A DNA stretch of 64,000 bases from assembly GCF_024112395.2 (NCBI RefSeq), contig NZ_CP078013.2, forward strand, positions 5,022,001 through 5,086,000, in the 5' to 3' direction. The position numbers and the translations under genes were made by a program. Each line of letters starts with the position of its first letter. Position 1 is the first letter of the stretch. The DNA is from Pseudomonas pergaminensis. GTDB lineage: Bacteria; Pseudomonadota; Gammaproteobacteria; Pseudomonadales; Pseudomonadaceae. This document shows, piece by piece, positions 55,299-64,000 of this stretch. The notes under the pieces were generated by a model. It saw only the letters and a program-made list of their open reading frames with translations. It was not told the origin of the DNA and did no database searches.

Positions 55299-55481
55299 TT
55301 ACTCGTCAGCGCCCTTGTCGATCACTTTACGGCCACGGTATACGCCTTCTGGCGATACGTGGTGACGCAGGTGAACTTCACCGGTGGTCTTTTCTACGGA
55401 CAGGGTGCTAGCCTCGAGAGCGTCGTGCGAACGGCGCATGTCACGGGCGGAGCGGGATTTTTTGTTCTGCTGAACAGCCAT
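55299..55481 (-). CDS. rpmF: 50S ribosomal protein L32
   Basis: The 60-residue L32 starts [22 protein letters not shown], matching the bL32 family. The cysteine zinc ribbon is absent, as in other pseudomonad L32 proteins (C- type). It has AGGAGTTAAT before its ATG and follows yceD by 13 bp. Confidence 0.98.
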
Positions 55482-55494
55482 AATTGATTAACTC

Positions 55495-56025
55495 CTAAAC
55501 GTTTGGGTCACGCTTTAACTGCGCCAATACACTGAACGGGTTGGACCGCGTTACCTCGTCCTCGCTCGGTTCGGGCTCGTCATCGAGGCCCGCCGGCTGC
55601 TGGCATTCTTCCGGATGATGAGCAGGCACAATGGGCAAGGCGAGCAAAAGCTCCTCCTCGATCAGTGCATGCAGATCCAAAGGATCTTCGCCCAGTTCCA
55701 GCACGTCATAACCTTTCGGCAACGACTGGGTATTCGCACCCTCCTTCACCACAGCATAACTGCACTCGCTGTGGATCGGCAGGGTGACCAGCTCAAGACA
55801 ACGCTGGCAAACCATTTTGACTTCGGTGTCGATAAAGCTGTGAATGACCACAGATTTACGTTCATCTCGTTCAAAAACGAATTTGGCCTGCACCGTACCG
55901 ACAGTGTCGGAAAGCGGGTCGCAGAGTCTCTCCAAATCGGCCAGCAGCAACTCACCTTGAAGGGAGGTGCCACGATCAGCCAATTTGCGCGGGTCAACGT
56001 GAGGTGGAATCGGGTCATTCAACAT
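55495..56025 (-). CDS. yceD: DUF177/YceD family protein
   Basis: A 176-residue protein of the YceD (DUF177) family. It has the VMCQRCLELVTLPIHSECSYAVV-type metal-binding core (KMVCQRCLELV) and the LDLHALIEEELLLALPIVPAH segment. It is linked to 23S rRNA maturation in other bacteria. The ATG at 56025 has no clear ribosome-binding site, and a strong promoter lies immediately upstream, so the mRNA may be leaderless. First gene of the rpmF-plsX-fab run. Confidence 0.9.
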   Translation of the reverse strand: MLNDPIPPHVDPRKLADRGTSLQGELLLADLERLCDPLSDTVGTVQAKFVFERDERKSVVIHSFIDTEVKMVCQRCLELVTLPIHSECSYAVVKEGANTQSLPKGYDVLELGEDPLDLHALIEEELLLALPIVPAHHPEECQQPAGLDDEPEPSEDEVTRSNPFSVLAQLKRDPNV

Positions 56026-56034
56026 AGGCGCAGC

Positions 56035-56062
56035 ATTATAGGGATGCACCCAGCCATGTCAA
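56035..56062 (-). promoter_or_regulatory. Near-consensus sigma70 promoter of the yceD-rpmF operon
   Basis: On the minus strand TTGACA (56062-56057), a 16-bp spacer, and TATAAT (56040-56035). Seven bases downstream gives a start near 56028, only 3 nt before the yceD ATG. Confidence 0.85.
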
Positions 56063-56130
56063 AGGAAATTCAGCCCTGTGCGTCAGCCGGTCGCCCCGCT
56101 AGAATCCCCCGCTGCCCTGAGGAGACGCCC

Positions 56131-56709
56131 ATGCTGCCTTTATTACTTGCATCCAGCTCGGTTTATCGCCGGGAATTGCTGAGCCGCCTGCACCTGCCGT
56201 TCATCTGCAGCTCGCCGGATATCGACGAGAGCCACCGCGAAAATGAATCAGCCATTGAACTGGTCAAGCGCCTGGCCGAACAGAAAGCCCGCGCCCTGGC
56301 CGCCAGTCATCCCGGGCATTTGATCATTGGCTCCGACCAGGTGGCCGCGCTCGACGGCCGGATCATCGGCAAGCCCCACACCTTCGAGAACGCCCGCGAA
56401 CAATTGCTGGCAGCCAGCGGTAAGCGCGTCAGCTTCCTCACCGGGCTGGCACTGCTGAACAGCGAGACGGGGCACTGCCAGGTCGATTGCGTACCTTTTA
56501 CCGTGCACATGCGTGAGCTGGACGTTGAGCGTGTTGAGCGCTATCTGCGGATCGAGCAGCCATATGACTGCGCCGGGAGCTTCAAGGCTGAGGGTTTGGG
56601 TGTGAGCCTGTTCCAGAGCACCGAAGGGCCGGACGCGACCAGCTTGGTTGGCTTGCCGCTGATACGACTGGTGGACATGCTGCTGGCTGAAGGCGTCCAG
56701 ATCCCTTAA
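56131..56709 (+). CDS. Maf/YceF-type nucleotide pyrophosphatase
   Basis: A 192-residue Maf-family protein that hydrolyses non-canonical nucleoside triphosphates (YceF branch: m7GTP). LLASSSVYRRELLSRL, DQVAALDGRIIGKP and YDCAGSFKAEGLGVSLF are the Maf motifs. GAGGAGACGCCC precedes ATG 56131. It is divergent from yceD, with about 105 bp between starts. Confidence 0.93.
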   Translation: MLPLLLASSSVYRRELLSRLHLPFICSSPDIDESHRENESAIELVKRLAEQKARALAASHPGHLIIGSDQVAALDGRIIGKPHTFENAREQLLAASGKRVSFLTGLALLNSETGHCQVDCVPFTVHMRELDVERVERYLRIEQPYDCAGSFKAEGLGVSLFQSTEGPDATSLVGLPLIRLVDMLLAEGVQIP

Positions 56710-56727
56710 GCCCACCACCAAACCACT

Positions 56728-56815
56728 GTGGGAGCAGACTTGCCTACGATAGCGGTGGTCCTGCCACTATCGATGTCGACTGGCCAACCGCTATCGCGGG
56801 CAAGCCCGCTCCCAC
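56728..56815. repeat. REP pair, mixed arms
   Basis: GTGGGAGCAGACTTGCCTAC and GCGGGCAAGCCCGCTCCCAC face each other. The first arm has diverged. It separates convergent maf and sppA. Confidence 0.8.
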
Positions 56816-56839
56816 ATTTGAATCGATGCGCCTGCTGGA

Positions 56840-57823
56840 TCAGCGCAGGGACGGGCCTTGGAAGCCCATGTAAAAGGCCAGCTTCTCGGCCACACTGGCA
56901 CCGAGCCGCTTGGAGAAACGATCAAACGGCGATTCTTCCACCGTGAAATCCACCAACTCCTTCTCGCCAATCACATCCCGTGCGACCGAACTGGCACTGC
57001 CCAGGCCGTCGATCAAGCCCAGCGGCAACGCCTGCTCGCCCGACCACACCAGCCCGGAGAACAGCTCCGGGTGGTCTTTATCCTTCAAGCGATCGCCACG
57101 CCCTTGTTTCACGCTGGCGATGAACTGGCGATGGGTGGTGTCGAGCACGCCCTGCCAGAACTGGGTTTCATCGGCCTTTTGCGGCTGGAACGGGTCGAGA
57201 AAAGCCTTGTGCTCACCCGAGGTGTAGGTACGACGCTCCACCCCCAGCTTCTCCATGGTGCCGACAAACCCATAACCGGCCGCCGTCACCCCGATGGAGC
57301 CCACCAGGCTGGCCTTGTCGGCGTAGATCTGGTCAGCGGCACTGGCGATGTAATAGGCGCCGGAAGCCCCCAGGTCGGAGATAACGGCGTACAGCTTGAT
57401 CTCCGGGTGCAGGCCACGCAGACGGCGAATCTCGTCATACACATAACCCGACTGCACAGGGCTGCCGCCCGGACTGTTGATGCGCAGGATCACGCCCTTG
57501 ACCTTGGGGTCCTCAAACGCGGCACGCAGGCTGCTGACGATATTGTCGGCACTGGCGGATTCCTTGTCGGCGATTACCCCGCGCACTTCGATCAGCGCGG
57601 TGTAGTTGGCGCCACGGGTCGCGCTTTTTTCCATGTCCATCAACGGGCTGAACAGCGCCAGCATGGCGATAAGCCAGATAAAAGTCAGCAGCTTGAAGAA
57701 AATCCCCCAGCGCCGCGCACGACGCTGCTCCTGGACACTGACCAGGAGGGTTTTCTCCAGCAGCTTCCAGCTCTTGTCATCACTGCTTTCAGCCTTTTCG
57801 GGCGCTTTCCACTCGTCACTCAT
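56840..57823 (-). CDS. sppA: Signal peptide peptidase SppA-type S49 protease
   Basis: A 327-residue protease with an N-terminal transmembrane anchor (LLTFIWLIAMLALF, residues 45-60). The catalytic Ser is Ser154 (ISDLGASGAYYIASAADQIYADKASLVGSIGV), paired with Lys206 (TSGEHKAFLDPF). The length is near half of E. coli SppA, as for the shorter Pseudomonas type. It lies in the core order rne...rluC-HAD-sppA-maf. The N-terminal cytoplasmic tail is charged. Confidence 0.92.
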   Translation of the reverse strand: MSDEWKAPEKAESSDDKSWKLLEKTLLVSVQEQRRARRWGIFFKLLTFIWLIAMLALFSPLMDMEKSATRGANYTALIEVRGVIADKESASADNIVSSLRAAFEDPKVKGVILRINSPGGSPVQSGYVYDEIRRLRGLHPEIKLYAVISDLGASGAYYIASAADQIYADKASLVGSIGVTAAGYGFVGTMEKLGVERRTYTSGEHKAFLDPFQPQKADETQFWQGVLDTTHRQFIASVKQGRGDRLKDKDHPELFSGLVWSGEQALPLGLIDGLGSASSVARDVIGEKELVDFTVEESPFDRFSKRLGASVAEKLAFYMGFQGPSLR

Positions 57824-57844
57824 GCCATCAACCCCAGCAAAGAC

Positions 57845-58507
57845 TTATTGAGCCCGGCTGAGCCAGGCCTGCAATTCGGAAAAATGATCAATCGTCAGCC
57901 TGGGCTCATATTGCTGCAAGGCTTCGGCCGCCTGGGCGCCATAGCTGACCGCCACGCTGTCCATGCCCGCATTGCGCGCCATCATCAGGTCGAAGGAAGC
58001 ATCGCCCACCATCAAGGCCTGGCGTGGCGACACACCGCAATGGTCCAGGATCTGCTCCAGCATCAGAGGGTGAGGCTTGCTGGCAGTTTCATCGGCGGCA
58101 CGGGTGATATCGAAATAATCTTCCCAACCATGCGCCTTGAGCACTCGGTCCAGGCCGCGACGGGCCTTGCCGGTGGCGACCGCCAGGTGATAACCCTCGG
58201 CGCGAAAGGCATCCAGGGACTGCACCACACCATCGAACAGCGGCGAAGGCGTAGCCTCCAGCGCAATGTAGTGATCGGCGTAATGATCCCGGAAAGCGAC
58301 CAGCTCAGCGTCGCTGATCTCGGGGTACAAGGTGCGAATGGCCTCAGGCAAGCCCAGGCCGATAATGCCCTTGACCGCATGATCCGTGCACAGCGCAAAC
58401 CCCGAACGGGTCGACGCTGCGTGCATCGATTCGACAATGCGGCCAATGGAGTTGGCCAGGGTGCCGTCCCAATCGAAAATCAGCAGTTTGTAATCAAGGT
58501 GCGACAC
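57845..58507 (-). CDS. HAD-IA phosphatase (Gph-like)
   Basis: A 220-residue HAD phosphatase: motif [11 protein letters not shown], cap region, [22 protein letters not shown], and [24 protein letters not shown] as motif IV. GTG at 58507 with GGAGCGTTTGA before it is the start and overlaps rluC by 14 bases, so the two are coupled. A phosphoglycolate phosphatase-like function is likely; substrate not certain. Confidence 0.9.
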   Translation of the reverse strand: MSHLDYKLLIFDWDGTLANSIGRIVESMHAASTRSGFALCTDHAVKGIIGLGLPEAIRTLYPEISDAELVAFRDHYADHYIALEATPSPLFDGVVQSLDAFRAEGYHLAVATGKARRGLDRVLKAHGWEDYFDITRAADETASKPHPLMLEQILDHCGVSPRQALMVGDASFDLMMARNAGMDSVAVSYGAQAAEALQQYEPRLTIDHFSELQAWLSRAQ

Positions 58508-59453
58508 TCAAACGCTCCACAGTCTTGGCCCACATCTCATCGACCGGAGCCTGCAGCTTCAATTCGCCGCCATCGGGCAGCGGTACCGTGAGCATGTAGG
58601 CGTGGAGGAACAGGCGTTTGCCGCCCAGGTCGCGGATTTCCTTGGAAAAATCCTCGTCGCCGTACTTGGTGTCTCCGGCGATGCAGTGGCCCGCATGCAG
58701 GGTGTGCACGCGGATCTGGTGAGTACGGCCGGTCACCGGCTTGGCCTCTACCAGGGTGGCAAAGTCACCGAAACGGCGCAGCACCTTGAACAGGGTCAGG
58801 GCCTCTTTGCCCTCCTCGTCCACTTCCACCATGCGCTCGCCGGAACGCAGGTTGCTCTTCTGCAACGGCGCACGGACGCTCTTGATCGAGCTGGCCCAGT
58901 TGCCGCGCACCAGCGCCATGTAGCGCTTGTCCACGCCATCGCCACGCAGGGCGGTGTGCAAGTGGCGCAACATGCTGCGCTTCTTGGCGATCATCAGCAG
59001 GCCAGACGTGTCGCGGTCCAGGCGATGGACAAGCTCCAGCTCCTTGGCATCCGGACGCAACTGACGAAAGGCTTCGATCACGCCAAAATTCAAGCCGCTG
59101 CCACCGTGGACCGCAATGCCACAAGGCTTGTTGATCACGATCAGCTTGTTGTCTTCGAAGACAATCGACGCCTCAAGGCGCTGCAACAAGCCCTGGGCCA
59201 ATGGCACGGGCTCATCACGTTCCGGCACGCGAACCGGCGGCACGCGCACGATATCGCCCGCCTGCAACTTGTACTCAGGCTTGATCCGGCCCTTGTTCAC
59301 CCGCACTTCACCTTTACGCAAGATGCGGTAAATCAAGGTCTTGGGCACGCCTTTGAGCCTGGCCAGGAGAAAATTGTCGATGCGTTGGCCGGCATATTCC
59401 GGCGAGACCTCAAGCAGCTGGACGCTGGGGGTCTGGGGGGCGGTAGTCGTCAT
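58494..59453 (-). CDS. rluC: 23S rRNA pseudouridine synthase RluC
   Basis: A 319-residue pseudouridine synthase with an N-terminal S4 RNA-binding domain (about 20-85) and a catalytic core. Catalytic Asp146 is in HRLDRDTSG, followed by the GRTHQIRVH motif. It modifies uridines 955, 2504 and 2580 in E. coli numbering. It is transcribed divergently from rne, sharing a 759-bp interval. Confidence 0.94.
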   Translation of the reverse strand: MTTTAPQTPSVQLLEVSPEYAGQRIDNFLLARLKGVPKTLIYRILRKGEVRVNKGRIKPEYKLQAGDIVRVPPVRVPERDEPVPLAQGLLQRLEASIVFEDNKLIVINKPCGIAVHGGSGLNFGVIEAFRQLRPDAKELELVHRLDRDTSGLLMIAKKRSMLRHLHTALRGDGVDKRYMALVRGNWASSIKSVRAPLQKSNLRSGERMVEVDEEGKEALTLFKVLRRFGDFATLVEAKPVTGRTHQIRVHTLHAGHCIAGDTKYGDEDFSKEIRDLGGKRLFLHAYMLTVPLPDGGELKLQAPVDEMWAKTVERLSVAP

Positions 59454-59482
59454 GGCGGCGATGATAACAATTTTTTATGGAA

Positions 59483-59511
59483 TTGAAGCACTTAATCATT
59501 GCTGCTATAGT
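59483..59511 (+). promoter_or_regulatory. Promoter of rne
   Basis: TTGAAG, 17-bp spacer, TATAGT. Predicted start near 59518, leaving a leader of about 695 nt before rne. Confidence 0.65.
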
Positions 59512-59517
59512 CGCGAA

Positions 59518-60212
59518 CGCCGCCAAAAGCGGCCTGGACAGAGGACATGCGGCAAACTGCCGGCCCTGACCATCGCAATTCATCAGGACGCGAGGCCGTC
59601 CTACGGGGCTTTCGCCACCCTGGAAGGCTCGAGATTGTAACAAGCGCAGGTGACATGAGGCCTGAAGCGAGTGCAGAAAGCAGAGTGAATACTCGCGTTT
59701 TGCGCCGATATTTACGGCCAGTTCACAAAGTGCAGTCAGTCTTGAGCCAGACCATGGCGAATGCTTCGGAAACAACGCCTGTTAAGAGCTGAGTGAGAGC
59801 GCAATCGCCCACACCTAGTCTTGTTTAGCCATGAGCGTGGACTCCCCATTGGAGAACACGGTAAATGCCAACCCGCTGCGGATTCTGCGCGCGGCAGCAC
59901 CCGAATTATCAGGGATACGTGTAGGGTGGAGATGCACAACCGTCGGACCGTGTAGCACTAGGCTTATATTTAGACGCTTCATCTCGTCCACAGTCGCCGG
60001 TTGATTCCTCCTCCTGACCTTAGCTTTTGTTGAAGTGGTGCCTTTGTCACCACCGCTAACAAGCAGGACGCGTCCGTCGCGATACCGGCCCAATTGGCTC
60101 GTTATTGCTGGACACTGGAGTGGCCAACCACTCTTGACGCACCTGACACCGACCGTGAGAAGTCGTGTGTGCCGAACGCCGTTTCCGGCAGCCCGGAAAC
60201 CGACGGTACAAC
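59518..60212 (+). other. Long 5' leader of rne
   Basis: About 695 nt with no convincing gene on either strand; small frames exist but lack a good ribosome-binding site. Long rne leaders elsewhere bind RNase E for feedback control, which is the likely role here. The enterobacterial rne 5' element was not recognised. Confidence 0.6.
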
Positions 60213-63200
60213 ATGAAAAGAATGCTGATTAACGCAACTCAACCCGAAGAGTTGCGTGTTGCACTGGTAGATGGCCAACGCCTCTACGACCTGGACATCG
60301 AATCCGGTGCACGCGAGCAAAAGAAGGCCAACATCTATAAAGGCCGTATTACTCGCATCGAACCAAGCCTTGAGGCTGCCTTTGTCGATTTCGGCTCCGA
60401 GCGCCACGGCTTCCTGCCCCTCAAAGAAATCTCCCGCGAGTACTTCAAGAAAGCCCCCGAAGGCCGCGTGAACATCAAGGACGTCCTGAGCGAAGGCCAG
60501 GAAGTCATCGTCCAGGTCGAAAAAGAAGAACGTGGCAACAAGGGCGCCGCCCTGACCACTTTCATCAGCCTGGCTGGCCGTTACCTGGTCCTGATGCCAA
60601 ACAACCCACGTGCCGGCGGTATTTCCCGTCGCATCGAAGGCGAAGAGCGCAACGAACTGCGTGAAGCGCTGAACGGCCTGATCGCACCGGCCGACATGGG
60701 CCTGATCGTTCGCACTGCCGGCCTGGGCCGCAGCAGCGAAGAAATGCAGTGGGACCTCGACTACCTGCTGCAACTGTGGACCGCCATCAAAGAAGCCTCC
60801 CTGGATCGTTCCGCGCCGTTCCTGATCTACCAGGAAAGCAACGTGATCATCCGCGCCATCCGCGATTACCTGCGCCAGGACATCGGCGAAGTGCTGATCG
60901 ACAGCGTTGAAGCCCAGGACGAAGCCCTGACCTTCATCCGCCAGGTGATGCCGCAGTACGCCAGCAAGATCAAGCTGTACGAAGACAGCGTTCCGCTGTT
61001 CAACCGCTTCCAGATCGAAAGCCAGATCGAGACCGCCTTCCAGCGCGTGGTCGAACTGCCTTCCGGTGGCTCCATTGTGATCGACCCGACCGAAGCCCTG
61101 GTGTCCATCGACATCAACTCGGCGCGTGCGACCAAAGGCAGCGACATCGAAGAAACCGCCCTGCAGACCAACCTGGAAGCGGCTGAAGAAATCGCCCGCC
61201 AATTGCGCCTGCGTGACATCGGCGGCCTGATCGTGATCGACTTCATCGACATGACCCCAGCCAAGAACCAGCGCGCCGTGGAAGAGAAAGTCCGCGAATG
61301 CCTGGAAGCTGACCGTGCCCGCGTGCAGGTTGGCCGTATCTCGCGCTTCGGCTTGCTGGAAATGTCCCGTCAGCGTCTGCGTCCTTCCCTGGGCGAGAGC
61401 AGCGGCATCGTTTGCCCACGTTGCAACGGCACCGGCATCATCCGTGACGTTGAATCGCTGTCCCTGGCGATCCTGCGCCTGATCGAAGAAGAAGCCCTGA
61501 AAGACCGCACCGCCGAAGTCCGCGCGCAAGTGCCGATTCCGGTTGCCGCTTTCCTGCTCAACGAAAAACGCAACTCGATCACCAAGATCGAACTGCGCAC
61601 CCGTGCCCGTATCGTCATCCTGCCGAACGATCACCTCGAAACCCCGCACTTCGAAGTGCAGCGCCTGCGTGATGACAGCCCGGAAGCCCACAGCGGCCAG
61701 TCCAGCTACGAAATCGCCGCTGCCGCCGCCGAAGTGGAAGAAGTCCAGCCAGCCGCCGCGACCCGCACCCTGGTTCGCCAGGAAGCAGCCGTGAAGACTG
61801 CGCCAGCCCGCGCCAACGCACCGGTTCCGACCGAAGCTGCAGCCCCTGTTGCCGCGCCGGCTGCCCTGCCTGAGCCAAGCCTGTTCAAAGGCCTGGTGAA
61901 ATCGCTGGTGAGCCTGTTCGCCACCAAGGAAGAGCCTGCCGCACCGGTTGTGGTTGAAAAACCAGCCTCCGAGCGCCCAGCACGCAACGAAGAGCGTCGT
62001 AACGGTCGCCAGCAGAGCCGTAACCGCAATGGCCGTCGCGACGAAGAGCGCAAGCCGCGCGAAGAACGTGCGCCGCGTGAAGAACGCGCCCCGCGTGAAG
62101 AGCGTGCGCCCCGCGAAGCCCGTGAAGAAACCCCGACCGTAGAACGTGCACCGCGTGAAGAGCGCGCCCCACGTACGCCGCGCGCTCCACGTGAAGACCG
62201 CAAGCCACGTGGCGAGCGCGAAGAACGTGTACGTGAACTGCGCGAGCCACTGGACGCTGCACCCGCCGTTGCCGGCGCTGCCGTTGTTGCTGAAGAACGT
62301 CCGGCCCGCCAGCCGCGTGAAGAGCGTGCGCCACGTGAAGAACGCCAACCTCGCGCCCCGCGTGAAGAGCGTCAACCGCGTGCCGAGAACGCTGCTGCCA
62401 GCGAAGAAGAAGTACTGACCGGCGAAGAGCAACTGCAGGAAGACGGTCAGGAAGGCGCCGAAGGCGATCGTCCACGCCGCCGTTCCCGTGGCCAGCGTCG
62501 TCGCAGCAACCGTCGTGAGCGTCAGCGTGATGCCAACGGCAACGTGATCGAAGGCTCGGAAGAGACCGGCGAAAACGCAGAAGCCGCTACCGGCGAACCG
62601 ACTGGCGCCGAACTGGCTGCCGGCCTGGCCGTGACCGCTGCCGTTGCCAGCTCGGTCATCAGCGCACCTGCTGAAGCCCAGGCACACGAGCAGGCTGAAC
62701 GCGCTACCGCTGCTGTTGAAGAAACCGTCACCGTGGAAACACCTGCCGCCGAGACGCCAGTCGTTGAAGCACCTGCTGTTGAAGCGCCGGTTGCTGAAAC
62801 TGCAGTCGTAGAATCGCCGGTTGTTGAAGCGCCTGTTGTCGAAGCCACCACCCCAATCGAAGCGCCGGTTGTTCCGGAAGTGGAAGTTGCCCCGGTTCAA
62901 GAAGCCCAGCCAGAAGTTGAAGTGGCAACGGTTGAGCCCGCCCCAGTGGTTGAGCCTCAGCCAGTGGTTGAAGCGGTGGTTGAAGCACCGGTTGTCGAAG
63001 CAGCGCCAGAAGTACGTGAAGTCCGCGAAGTTCGTGAAGAACAGACCGCCTTCCAATGGACTGCCGAGCCTGCCGCGCCGGTTGAAGCGCCACAACCTGC
63101 CCCTGTGGTAGAAGAAGCGCCAGCCCCGGTTGCCGAAGTCGTGGTTGCCGAGCCAGCCCCAGTGGTTGAGCCTGCTCCGGTCGTTGAACCTGCGCCAGTG

Positions 63201-63389
63201 GTTGAAGCGCCGGTGGTTGCCGAAGTTGCCGCCCCCGTGGTTGAAGCAGCACCGGTCAGCGCGCTGACCGAAAACGGCCGTGCCCCGAACGACCCACGTG
63301 AAGTGCGTCGTCGTCGCAAGGAAGCCGAAGCCGCCGCAGCTGCTGCCGCAGCACAGGAAGCAGAGCACGAGAGCAAACCTCTCGCCTGA
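60213..63389 (+). CDS. rne: Ribonuclease E
   Basis: A 1058-residue endoribonuclease and degradosome scaffold. The catalytic half (about 1-520) has the S1 RNA-binding domain (about 35-120), active-site Asp300 ([14 protein letters not shown]) and Asp343 (VIDFIDM), and Zn-link Cys401/Cys404 (CPRCNGTG). The C-terminal half is disordered: an Arg/Glu repeat region [16 protein letters not shown] around residues 615-650 and again near 690-730, then Ala/Pro/Val/Glu repeats (VEAPVVEA) to the end. ATG 60213 was chosen for the [10 protein letters not shown] start. It is monocistronic with a terminator. Its inhibitor, RraB, is at 17513. Confidence 0.97.
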   Translation: MKRMLINATQPEELRVALVDGQRLYDLDIESGAREQKKANIYKGRITRIEPSLEAAFVDFGSERHGFLPLKEISREYFKKAPEGRVNIKDVLSEGQEVIVQVEKEERGNKGAALTTFISLAGRYLVLMPNNPRAGGISRRIEGEERNELREALNGLIAPADMGLIVRTAGLGRSSEEMQWDLDYLLQLWTAIKEASLDRSAPFLIYQESNVIIRAIRDYLRQDIGEVLIDSVEAQDEALTFIRQVMPQYASKIKLYEDSVPLFNRFQIESQIETAFQRVVELPSGGSIVIDPTEALVSIDINSARATKGSDIEETALQTNLEAAEEIARQLRLRDIGGLIVIDFIDMTPAKNQRAVEEKVRECLEADRARVQVGRISRFGLLEMSRQRLRPSLGESSGIVCPRCNGTGIIRDVESLSLAILRLIEEEALKDRTAEVRAQVPIPVAAFLLNEKRNSITKIELRTRARIVILPNDHLETPHFEVQRLRDDSPEAHSGQSSYEIAAAAAEVEEVQPAAATRTLVRQEAAVKTAPARANAPVPTEAAAPVAAPAALPEPSLFKGLVKSLVSLFATKEEPAAPVVVEKPASERPARNEERRNGRQQSRNRNGRRDEERKPREERAPREERAPREERAPREAREETPTVERAPREERAPRTPRAPREDRKPRGEREERVRELREPLDAAPAVAGAAVVAEERPARQPREERAPREERQPRAPREERQPRAENAAASEEEVLTGEEQLQEDGQEGAEGDRPRRRSRGQRRRSNRRERQRDANGNVIEGSEETGENAEAATGEPTGAELAAGLAVTAAVASSVISAPAEAQAHEQAERATAAVEETVTVETPAAETPVVEAPAVEAPVAETAVVESPVVEAPVVEATTPIEAPVVPEVEVAPVQEAQPEVEVATVEPAPVVEPQPVVEAVVEAPVVEAAPEVREVREVREEQTAFQWTAEPAAPVEAPQPAPVVEEAPAPVAEVVVAEPAPVVEPAPVVEPAPVVEAPVVAEVAAPVVEAAPVSALTENGRAPNDPREVRRRRKEAEAAAAAAAAQEAEHESKPLA

Positions 63390-63403
63390 TTCGCGCAGCG
63401 ACT

Positions 63404-63439
63404 AAAAAGCCCCGCCTGAGTGATCAGGCGGGGCTTTTT
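63404..63439 (+). terminator. Terminator of rne
   Basis: AAAAAGCCCCGCCTGA, GTGA loop, TCAGGCGGGGCTTTTT. Symmetric, so it can act on both strands and may also end the convergent gene. Confidence 0.92.
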
Positions 63440-63462
63440 ATTGACTACGGATACACATTCAA

Positions 63463-63491
63463 CCGTAGGAGCCGGCTTGTCGGCGCCTACA
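63463..63491. repeat. Single REP hairpin, GTAGGAGCCGGC type
   Basis: CGTAGGAGCCGGCTTGTCGG and CGCCTACA form one imperfect hairpin beside the end of the convergent gene. Confidence 0.65.
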
Positions 63492-63492
63492 A

Positions 63493-64000
63493 TTAGGGTG
63501 GGGAGTAATGTAAAGACTGTGGCAGGTCGACATCCCAGAGCACGCCCGGATCATCAACAGACACTTCACATACCTTCGCCTGCGCAAACAACGGCCTGGC
63601 ACCACGATCACCTTTCAACGCCATCAGCCCTGGCCCAGATGCCCGGCTAAACGCCACAGGGTGCCCATACTGCCCATTCTGCACCGGCACACAGATGCCA
63701 CCTGCCTCCAGCCCATCGATCACCCGCTCAACGCTGGACGAACAGATAAACGGCATATCTCCCAGCACCACCAGCCAGCCGTCCGCCGCCGCACTGGCTG
63801 CAACCGCCGCCGCAATACTGTCGCCCATGCCTGCTGAGCGCCGCAGCAAGACCTTGCAACCGTAGGCCTCTGCCAAGCGAATCACTTCAAGCCGGTCCGG
63901 TGAAGTCACCACCCAGCGCTCAACCACAGCAGCCGGCAGACTCATCAGCACCTGCTCGATCACCGGCCGTGTCACGCCATCCAGACCCACACAATCAGCC
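63493..64000 (-). CDS. MobA/MocA-like nucleotidyltransferase, 5' part outside the window
   Basis: The frame is open to the right edge (169 residues visible; codons continue past 64000). It shows the C-terminal two-thirds of a MocA-like cytidylyltransferase: GMGDSIAAAVAA, VLGDMPFICSSSVERV (the Mg-binding Asp), PVQNGQYGHPVAFSR and GDRGARPLF. Such enzymes attach CMP or GMP to molybdopterin for XdhA- or CoxL-type enzymes. The N-terminal nucleotide loop is not visible. A neighbour outside the window would decide the role. Confidence 0.85.
   Translation of the reverse strand, partial: ADCVGLDGVTRPVIEQVLMSLPAAVVERWVVTSPDRLEVIRLAEAYGCKVLLRRSAGMGDSIAAAVAASAAADGWLVVLGDMPFICSSSVERVIDGLEAGGICVPVQNGQYGHPVAFSRASGPGLMALKGDRGARPLFAQAKVCEVSVDDPGVLWDVDLPQSLHYSPP

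Noticed and set aside
56858..58591. 577-codon plus-strand frame over sppA and the HAD gene
   Set aside because: It spans two genes on the other strand and has no coherent domains.
59815..60093. Minus-strand 92-codon frame in the rne leader
   Set aside because: No ribosome-binding site, no family features, and it lies in a probable structured leader.
62050..62400. Tandem DNA repeat in rne as a mobile or minisatellite insertion
   Set aside because: The repetition follows protein-level Arg-Glu repeats with varied codons and stays in frame; it belongs to the normal disordered tail of RNase E.
60102..63368. 1088-codon open frame on the minus strand opposite rne
   Set aside because: It reads as Phe/Gly/Asn/Arg-rich low-complexity sequence, the reverse of the rne repeats, and is not protein-like.

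Overview
The window reads as chromosomal DNA of a fluorescent pseudomonad, most likely the Pseudomonas fluorescens group. It is GC-rich with dense genes. Three families of 'GTGGGAG...GGGCTTGC' or 'GTAGGAGCCGGCTTGC' REP hairpins punctuate the intergenic gaps. The gene order matches known Pseudomonas core blocks: rne-rluC-HAD-sppA / maf / yceD-rpmF-plsX-fabD-fabG-acpP-fabF-pabC-mltG-tmk-holB-tatD, and etfBA next to the ETF dehydrogenase gene. No phage, transposase, CRISPR array or plasmid functions were seen.

Layout. 1-12.4 kb: racemase tail, LysR/SDR divergent pair, HAD phosphatase, DUF2784, a DUF4337 gene broken by an in-frame TAG, tRNA-Ser(GGA), a crotonase, an acyltransferase, a CorA-type channel, a glutamine amidotransferase, and a thiolase + FadB-like beta-oxidation pair. 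12.4-17.5 kb: a 31-residue small ORF, a c-type cytochrome fused to a sulfite-oxidase-like domain, then the three-gene ATP-grasp / alpha-E / transglutaminase operon and a candidate small RNA. 17.5-24 kb: RraB (RNase E inhibitor), START-domain protein, YkgJ-like protein, a MocR regulator, and an envelope group (OmpA lipoprotein, DUF4398 lipoprotein, periplasmic binding protein). 23.8-27.7 kb: etfBA divergent from the ETF:ubiquinone oxidoreductase gene, with a PsrA-type operator and a near-consensus promoter.

27.8-42.6 kb looks accessory: an AraC/alcohol dehydrogenase pair, an L-arabinose module (SDR, araF, araG, araH, IclR), a GNAT, an MFS exporter, two small proteins, and a four-gene operon (GntR, ADP-ribosylglycohydrolase, NCS1 permease, PfkB kinase). 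The operon looks like an uncharacterised salvage route for an N-glycosylated compound. 42.6-46.2 kb returns to conserved housekeeping (DUF1285, DUF4823, MoaA, TetR), followed by the RpoS/Gac-type sRNA rgsA next to tatD.

46.2-63.4 kb is the fatty-acid, cell-wall and RNA-processing core. The fab operon, plsX and rpmF run on the minus strand from a strong promoter that appears to produce a leaderless yceD transcript. rne is divergent with a ~700-nt leader. The usual pilZ gene is absent between holB and tatD. The right edge carries the C-terminal part of a MobA/MocA-like nucleotidyltransferase. Coordinates of most starts were chosen by ribosome-binding site, signal peptide or family length. No database search was possible, so family names rest on motifs and recalled sequence patterns.
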